8,748 nt of DNA from CAZMJG01 sp964576365 (GTDB lineage Bacteria > Patescibacteriota > Microgenomatia > UBA1406 > GWC2-37-13): assembly GCA_964576365.1 (NCBI GenBank), contig CAZNUT010000044.1, forward strand, positions 1-8,748. Direction: 5' to 3'. Numbering within the stretch: position 1 is the stretch's first letter; every line of letters begins with the position of its first letter. Under the pieces are notes generated by a model. The model was not told the DNA's origin. It made no database searches and saw only the letters and a program-made list of their open reading frames with translations. Of the stretch, positions 5,163 to 8,748 are shown piece after piece. The translations under genes and the position numbers were made by a program.

Positions 5163-5741
5163 TTATGAACGATTCGACATTGTTTTTAAAACTGCAGTAA
5201 TTTTTTCTTCTGTGGAAAGTGCTTGATCCAGTTTGCTTATAGCGAGCTTTGCATCCTGCGTCTTGAATCCGAGAGATACAAGTGCGTCTACTGCAGTGCG
5301 ATCAAGAAGATCGTCAGAATCATCTTCGAATTTAAATTCGGTTTTAAATTTCTGTGAAAGCTCTAGAAGTATTTTGAGAGCAGTTTTTTTGCCCAATCCG
5401 GGAATATGAGTGAGATAACCGCTATCCTGTTTTTTTACTGCTTCGATAAGTTCGTCAGGTTTTGTAGCGGAGATGACTCCAAATGCCGTTTTTGGCCCTA
5501 CACCCGAGACACCAAGCAATAATTGAAATAGTCTGTATTCTTGTGGATCAGCAAATCCAAATAAAATGAGAGCGTCTTCCCGGACCTGAAGATACGTGGT
5601 GACACTGATGAGATCTCCAATAGTGATCTGATCTAAAACCCGTTGTGTCAAATAGACACGATATGAGAGGCCGCTTGCAGTCTCGATGAGTCCTTCATTG
5701 CCCTCAATTGATACTATATTTCCCTTGATTTTCCCGATCAT
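5163..5741 (-). CDS. ruvA: Holliday junction DNA-binding protein RuvA
   Basis: RuvA binds four-way junctions as a tetramer and loads RuvB. The 192-residue protein has the normal three domains. An OB fold spans residues 1-63 and ends in REDALILFGF; E55 and D56 match in position the acidic-pin residues that hold the junction open in E. coli RuvA. Two helix-hairpin-helix motifs follow, GVSGVGPKTA (77-86) and IPGLGKKTA (113-121). After an acidic flexible linker (about 136-146) comes the small C-terminal RuvB-binding domain with AVDALVSLGF (150-159). Length matches the family. TATACT stands 6 bases before the ATG, so the transcript is probably leaderless and separate from that of ruvB. It is divergent from the small gene at 5780, with 38 bases between them. 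Confidence 0.97.
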   Translation of the reverse strand: MIGKIKGNIVSIEGNEGLIETASGLSYRVYLTQRVLDQITIGDLISVTTYLQVREDALILFGFADPQEYRLFQLLLGVSGVGPKTAFGVISATKPDELIEAVKKQDSGYLTHIPGLGKKTALKILLELSQKFKTEFKFEDDSDDLLDRTAVDALVSLGFKTQDAKLAISKLDQALSTEEKITAVLKTMSNRS

Positions 5742-5747
5742 GGGTAT

Positions 5748-5753
5748 AGTATA
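5748..5753 (-). promoter_or_regulatory. -10 box giving a leaderless ruvA transcript
   Basis: TATACT on the minus strand ends 6 bases before the ruvA ATG (gap ATACCC). The string TATTATACTATA here also occurs upstream of ppsA around 8605-8616, suggesting a preferred core promoter sequence. Confidence 0.6.
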
Positions 5754-5779
5754 ATAGTTTTTTTAAATTACTGATACAT

Positions 5780-5995
5780 ATGAGACAAAAAGAAATAGAC
5801 CCTGCCTTGCAAATAGAGCAATTGCAACAATATCTTACTGATCAATATACAACACGGGAACACTTGCTCACATCACCAATTCCCTATATGGGAGGTAGCG
5901 AACAATTAGGGGAACGTACAAGAGAAGCTTCTCTGGTGTTAAATCAGCAATTTATTGATGAAGTTACTGAGAAGATATTTGATCTAACTCAATAA
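5780..5995 (+). CDS. Small hypothetical protein (71 aa)
   Basis: This 71-residue protein is not recognised. It is Gln/Glu-rich and probably helical: an N-terminal helix with LQIEQLQQYLTDQY (about 10-23), a loop SPIPYMGGSE (about 32-41), and a C-terminal helix through IDEVTEKIFDL. It has no cysteine and no membrane segment. It starts 38 bases from the divergent ruvA start and stops 4 bases before the convergent gene at 6000-6215. No clear -10 at the local 6-base spacing is visible; TACTGA at 5769-5774 is a weak candidate. Confidence 0.6.
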   Translation: MRQKEIDPALQIEQLQQYLTDQYTTREHLLTSPIPYMGGSEQLGERTREASLVLNQQFIDEVTEKIFDLTQ

Positions 5996-5999
5996 AAAG

Positions 6000-6215
6000 C
6001 TAAAAATCTTCATCATCAATTCCAAAATACCTATCATCCCTCTTTTTGTTATTATCGGGTGGAGTCCAGATGCCGTCAATTTGCTCAGTAAGTACTCCAA
6101 TTGTGGCTAAATTTGCCTCATATAAAGCAACTATTTTTGGTTGAGATTTGCCTGCATTTAAAAGCTCAGCCTGAAATGACTTTCCTACCTTGTTTAAATA
6201 ATCAATGGTTACCAT
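6000..6215 (-). CDS. Small hypothetical protein downstream of ppsA (71 aa)
   Basis: This 71-residue protein is not recognised. The first 45 residues look helical (DYLNKVGKSFQAELLNAGK and KIVALYEANLATIGVLTEQI). They are followed by GIWTPPDN and a charged, probably disordered tail ending FGIDDEDF. It follows ppsA on the same strand with 17 bases between them, so cotranscription is possible. However, TATATA stands 6 bases before its ATG, which would give it an independent leaderless transcript. It converges on the gene at 5780-5995 with a 4-base gap. No role in PEP metabolism can be inferred. Confidence 0.6.
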   Translation of the reverse strand: MVTIDYLNKVGKSFQAELLNAGKSQPKIVALYEANLATIGVLTEQIDGIWTPPDNNKKRDDRYFGIDDEDF

Positions 6216-6221
6216 ATTATG

Positions 6222-6227
6222 TATATA
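6222..6227 (-). promoter_or_regulatory. -10 box for the small gene after ppsA
   Basis: TATATA on the minus strand ends 6 bases before the ATG at 6213-6215, the same spacing as for ruvA and ruvB. It lies between the ppsA stop codon and this gene. AT-rich context lowers confidence. Confidence 0.45.
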
Positions 6228-6232
6228 AATAC

Positions 6233-8554
6233 TTATAACTTTTTTTCAATTGCATGGATGAGGGCGCGAGTACGGTGTACAGCATCAGGATTGACTGAGA
6301 CTGACGTGATACCCTTTCTCACCAGACGCTCTACGATCTCCGGGAAATCCGAGGCTGCCTGACCACAGATTGAGCAAGTCACTCCAGCTTTCGCACAGGT
6401 GGTCACGATATGATCAAGCATCTGCAGCACCGCTTCATGACGTTCATCGTAAATATGAGCGACTTCTGCACTATCCCGATCTACCCCAAGAAGCATCATA
6501 GTGAGATCATTGGTGCCTATAGACACGCCATCGATACCTGCATCTATAAATTCCTGCAGCATGAGGGCTGCTGCCGGCACCTCCACCATGATCCAGAGTT
6601 TGAAACCATGGTTATTGAGTAGTCCATGGTCACGTACCATATCCCGAATTCTCAAAAATTCCCATGGCACACGGACAAACGGTATCATAAGGTGCAGGTT
6701 GTTCAATCCCTGATCCCATATATTTTGAATGGCATCCAGTTCCAGAGAAAATACATCAGGATTGGCAATATAGCGCGATGCACCCCTGTATCCGATCATA
6801 GGATTTTCTTCATGTGGCTCATATAGTGCGCCACCTTTGAGATGACGATACTCATTGGATTTAAAATCTGTTGCACGGTACACGACTTTGCGTGGATTCA
6901 TCGCAGACGCGAAAGTGTGAAGACCTTGTGTCAGTTTTTTGACAAAAATATCCTGCCTGCCTTGTTTGATAAATTCTTTTGGATGTGTGCCGATTTCTGC
7001 GATCATAAATTCTGCGCGCAGGAGACCGATACCATCTACATCCATGTTGGCAACTTCCTTCGCGCGTTCAGGCTCAGCCATATTCACATACACCTTTGTC
7101 ATGGTTTTGATCGGTTTCACGTCTTCAACCTTTTCATTTTTCACTTTTACCTTTTCACTTCCTTTTAAAATATTCCCAGAATAAATCTCACCTGCTGCTC
7201 CATCAACTGAGACGAGCATGGCGCTTTTGAGTACTTTTGTTGCCGTTTCGGTCCCCACAACAGCCGGAATTCCGAGTTCTCGGGATACGATAGCTGCATG
7301 TGAAGTACGACCTCCTTTATCTGTCACTATAGCCGCTGCTTTTTTCATGGCTGGTACATAGTCTGGATTTGTCTGTGGCGCTACAAGGATATCGCCCTGT
7401 TTTACTTTATCGATTTCCTTGGGGGAGAAAATGACATTGACATGGCCCACACCTATACCTGGAGATGCAGGTGCACCAGTGACGATCGGCTTTTGAGTTG
7501 TTGCGGCTGCACCACCTGCACTTTTAACTGCATTTATTGTTGTAATAGGTCGCGATTGTACGATAAATACACGACCTTGCTCCATAGCCCATTCGATATC
7601 CTGAGGAAAAAAATAGTGATTTTCTATATCCTTCACCAATAACGCAACTTCCCGAATATCATTGTCGCTCAATTTTTGCTGCGAACCTTCGCGGTGGGAA
7701 AGCTTTACTTCATGGTTATATTGGCCTGCTTTGACAAATTTGAGATTTTGGTATGCCGTCTGCTTTTTAGTAATGACAAAGGATTGTTTTTCTACCTCAT
7801 AATGATCAGGTGTCACTTTGCCTTGCACGATATATTCACCAAGTCCATACACTGCCTCGATAACTATTTTTGATTTGTCGTTGGTGACTGGATCGATGCT
7901 GAAAGCTATGCCGGACTTCTCCGACTGTACCATGCGCTGTACGACAGCCGCAAGGCCCACTTTGAAGTGATCAAATCCTTTTTCATGTCGGTAATAAATC
8001 GCGCGGGCGGTAAAAAGTGAAGCCCAGCATTCCTTTATCATGTGGAGAAGGTGTGCATCGCCACGTACGTTGAGATATGTTTCCTGCTGGCCAGCAAAAG
8101 ATGCGTCAGGCAAATCCTCTGCAGTTGCCGATGATCGTACAGCTACAAGAGGAAGATTGTATAAAGACTTCAATCGATGGACTGCATGTTGAAGTATGGA
8201 AAATTTATTTCCCAGATATTCGTGCTCTTTAGCATTTAACTGCTCATAAAAATGCAAAATTTCGTTTGAAAGTTTTGCAGGTACATCGCCCTTCATGATG
8301 ATGTCCTGGATATGTTCAGATGCCTGATCAAGCTCAGTGGGATTGTCGTAATTTATGATCGAGAGAACTTGTTTGATGCGTGGTTGCAATTGGGCATGTT
8401 CGATGAAGTCAAAATAAGCATATGATGTCACGACAAACCCGTAGGGAATAGGCAGATGCGCACGTGTCATTTCGCCCAGATTTGCGCCTTTGCCACCTAC
8501 CAGTCCGACATCACCTTTTCCAACCTCTTCAAACCACACGATATGTTTTTTCAT
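6233..8554 (-). CDS. ppsA: Phosphoenolpyruvate synthase (pyruvate, water dikinase)
   Basis: PpsA converts pyruvate, ATP and water to PEP, AMP and phosphate, the entry to gluconeogenesis from pyruvate; some organisms run it toward ATP. From the ATG at 8554 the protein has 773 residues. The N-terminal ATP-grasp domain shows GGKGANLGEM (20-29), VRSSATAEDLPDASFAGQQE (139-158) and EWAMEQGRVFIVQSRP (321-336). The swivelling phospho-histidine domain has GGRTSHAAIVSRELGIPAV with catalytic His419. The C-terminal TIM-barrel domain has GIGLLRAEF (508-516), ATDFKSNEY (561-569), EENPMIGYRG (582-591), GTNDLTMMLLGVDRD (680-694) and ICGQAASD with catalytic Cys730. All key residues are present. The frame continues upstream to a TTG at 8591-8593, but GKGANLGEM alignment favours MKKHIVWFEE as the start. 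A 7-base-period array codes the linker at about residues 465-477. The transcript probably starts from TATACT at 8609-8614. Confidence 0.96.
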   Translation of the reverse strand: MKKHIVWFEEVGKGDVGLVGGKGANLGEMTRAHLPIPYGFVVTSYAYFDFIEHAQLQPRIKQVLSIINYDNPTELDQASEHIQDIIMKGDVPAKLSNEILHFYEQLNAKEHEYLGNKFSILQHAVHRLKSLYNLPLVAVRSSATAEDLPDASFAGQQETYLNVRGDAHLLHMIKECWASLFTARAIYYRHEKGFDHFKVGLAAVVQRMVQSEKSGIAFSIDPVTNDKSKIVIEAVYGLGEYIVQGKVTPDHYEVEKQSFVITKKQTAYQNLKFVKAGQYNHEVKLSHREGSQQKLSDNDIREVALLVKDIENHYFFPQDIEWAMEQGRVFIVQSRPITTINAVKSAGGAAATTQKPIVTGAPASPGIGVGHVNVIFSPKEIDKVKQGDILVAPQTNPDYVPAMKKAAAIVTDKGGRTSHAAIVSRELGIPAVVGTETATKVLKSAMLVSVDGAAGEIYSGNILKGSEKVKVKNEKVEDVKPIKTMTKVYVNMAEPERAKEVANMDVDGIGLLRAEFMIAEIGTHPKEFIKQGRQDIFVKKLTQGLHTFASAMNPRKVVYRATDFKSNEYRHLKGGALYEPHEENPMIGYRGASRYIANPDVFSLELDAIQNIWDQGLNNLHLMIPFVRVPWEFLRIRDMVRDHGLLNNHGFKLWIMVEVPAAALMLQEFIDAGIDGVSIGTNDLTMMLLGVDRDSAEVAHIYDERHEAVLQMLDHIVTTCAKAGVTCSICGQAASDFPEIVERLVRKGITSVSVNPDAVHRTRALIHAIEKKL
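7126..7160 (-). repeat. 7-base-period tandem array inside ppsA (domain linker)
   Basis: On the coding strand five contiguous 7-base units occur: AAGTGAA (7154-7160), AAGGTAA, AAGTGAA again (7140-7146), AAATGAA and AAGGTTG. AAGTGAA is also a unit of spacer array 2 near the tRNA genes. Seven is not a multiple of three, so the same unit is read in different frames: first as part of Ser-Glu, then as part of Lys-Val-Lys. The array codes a Lys/Glu/Val-rich stretch between the phospho-histidine domain and the C-terminal domain. Confidence 0.6.
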
Positions 8555-8608
8555 ATGAATATCACTATAAATGAAAGAGATAAATGAATGCAAGAGGTAA
8601 AGAAATAT

Positions 8609-8616
8609 AGTATAAT
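8609..8616. promoter_or_regulatory. Back-to-back -10 boxes upstream of ppsA
   Basis: The minus strand reads TATACT (8609-8614) facing ppsA and the plus strand reads TATAAT (8611-8616) facing the right end of the window; the boxes overlap. The ppsA leader would be about 48 bases long to the ATG, unlike the leaderless neighbours. A second possible box, TATAGT at about 8564-8569 on the minus strand, ends 9 bases before the ppsA ATG. Confidence 0.45.
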
Positions 8617-8630
8617 AGCGGCACTAACAA

Positions 8631-8738
8631 ATGAAGATGAGGAATAAACTGCACGCGCAGAGGATCGGGCTCAAGAATCGTATCAAGGAGGTGACATAGA
8701 TACCCACGTCCCTTACGCTTTGCTCCAGTGACGTGGTA
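8631..8738 (+). promoter_or_regulatory. Possible structured leader with mini-ORF at the right edge
   Basis: After the plus-strand TATAAT, an ATG at 8631 opens a 22-codon basic mini-ORF (ending KEVT, stop TAG at 8697-8699). Its last codons contain AAGGAGG (8685-8691), the only strong Shine-Dalgarno seen near any candidate start here. That motif is in the loop of a GTATC/GATAC hairpin (8680-8684 with 8699-8703). A second perfect 7-bp hairpin, CCACGTC (8704-8710) with GACGTGG (8730-8736), follows. No standard start codon stands at a proper distance after the Shine-Dalgarno. It may be the 5' leader of a gene beyond the window, a structured RNA, or chance; the mini-ORF itself may not be translated. 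Confidence 0.35.
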
Positions 8739-8748
8739 CTGATTCAAA

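Noticed and set aside
6410..7873. Several plus-strand open frames opposite ppsA
   Set aside because: All are antisense to strongly conserved PpsA motifs and are rich in Cys, His and Phe, typical of shadow frames.
8552..8593. Upstream TTG start for ppsA (13 extra residues)
   Set aside because: The extension is hydrophobic and unlike PpsA N-termini; the ATG at 8554 gives the standard start just before the ATP-grasp motifs.
8685..8693. Minus strand CACCTCCTT resembling the 3' end of 16S rRNA
   Set aside because: The flanking sequence has no match to the conserved 16S helix 45 region; only the anti-Shine-Dalgarno core is shared, as expected for the complement of a Shine-Dalgarno.

Overview
This looks like a chromosomal segment from a small-genome bacterium, most likely a member of the Candidate Phyla Radiation (Patescibacteria). 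That placement is inferred from moderately AT-rich sequence, standard stop codon use, many tiny unrecognised genes, an almost complete lack of Shine-Dalgarno sequences, and a membrane protein with the 'W-x-x-Y-x-x-x-x-Y-G-F-x-I-x-Y-P' surface-domain style common in that group. No 16S rRNA or ribosomal protein gene is present to fix the lineage.

Layout, left to right. Bases 1-3013 hold a DUF2000-family gene (+), a membrane-anchored extracytoplasmic protein (-) bracketed by two near-identical 31-base direct repeats, a small unknown gene (+) converging on and overlapping a NUDIX hydrolase (-), and two more small unknown genes (+). Bases 3022-3688 hold a minus-strand tRNA cluster, transcribed Leu(UAA), Thr(UGU), Arg(UCU). 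Its spacers are unusually rich in degenerate tandem arrays with a 7-base (once 8-base) period, plus a REP-like hairpin element and palindromes. Bases 3847-5741 hold ruvB and ruvA, both on the minus strand, separated by a small plus-strand gene instead of forming the usual ruvAB pair. Bases 5780-8554 hold two tiny convergent unknown genes and a full-length phosphoenolpyruvate synthase (ppsA). The right end has back-to-back -10 boxes and, on the plus strand, a mini-ORF ending in a strong Shine-Dalgarno inside a hairpin loop, followed by a second hairpin; this may be the leader of a gene beyond the window.

The recognisable genes are housekeeping: Holliday-junction branch migration (RuvA, RuvB), pyruvate/PEP interconversion (PpsA), tRNA supply, and a NUDIX nucleotide-type hydrolase. 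They share no pathway. Two sequence-level patterns stand out. First, several genes carry a -10 box 5-6 bases before the start codon, which predicts leaderless mRNAs. Second, the 7-base-period arrays in the tRNA spacers share their sequence style with a similar array inside ppsA, exactly at the linker between the phospho-histidine domain and the C-terminal catalytic domain. No CRISPR array, transposase, integrase or obvious defence system is visible.
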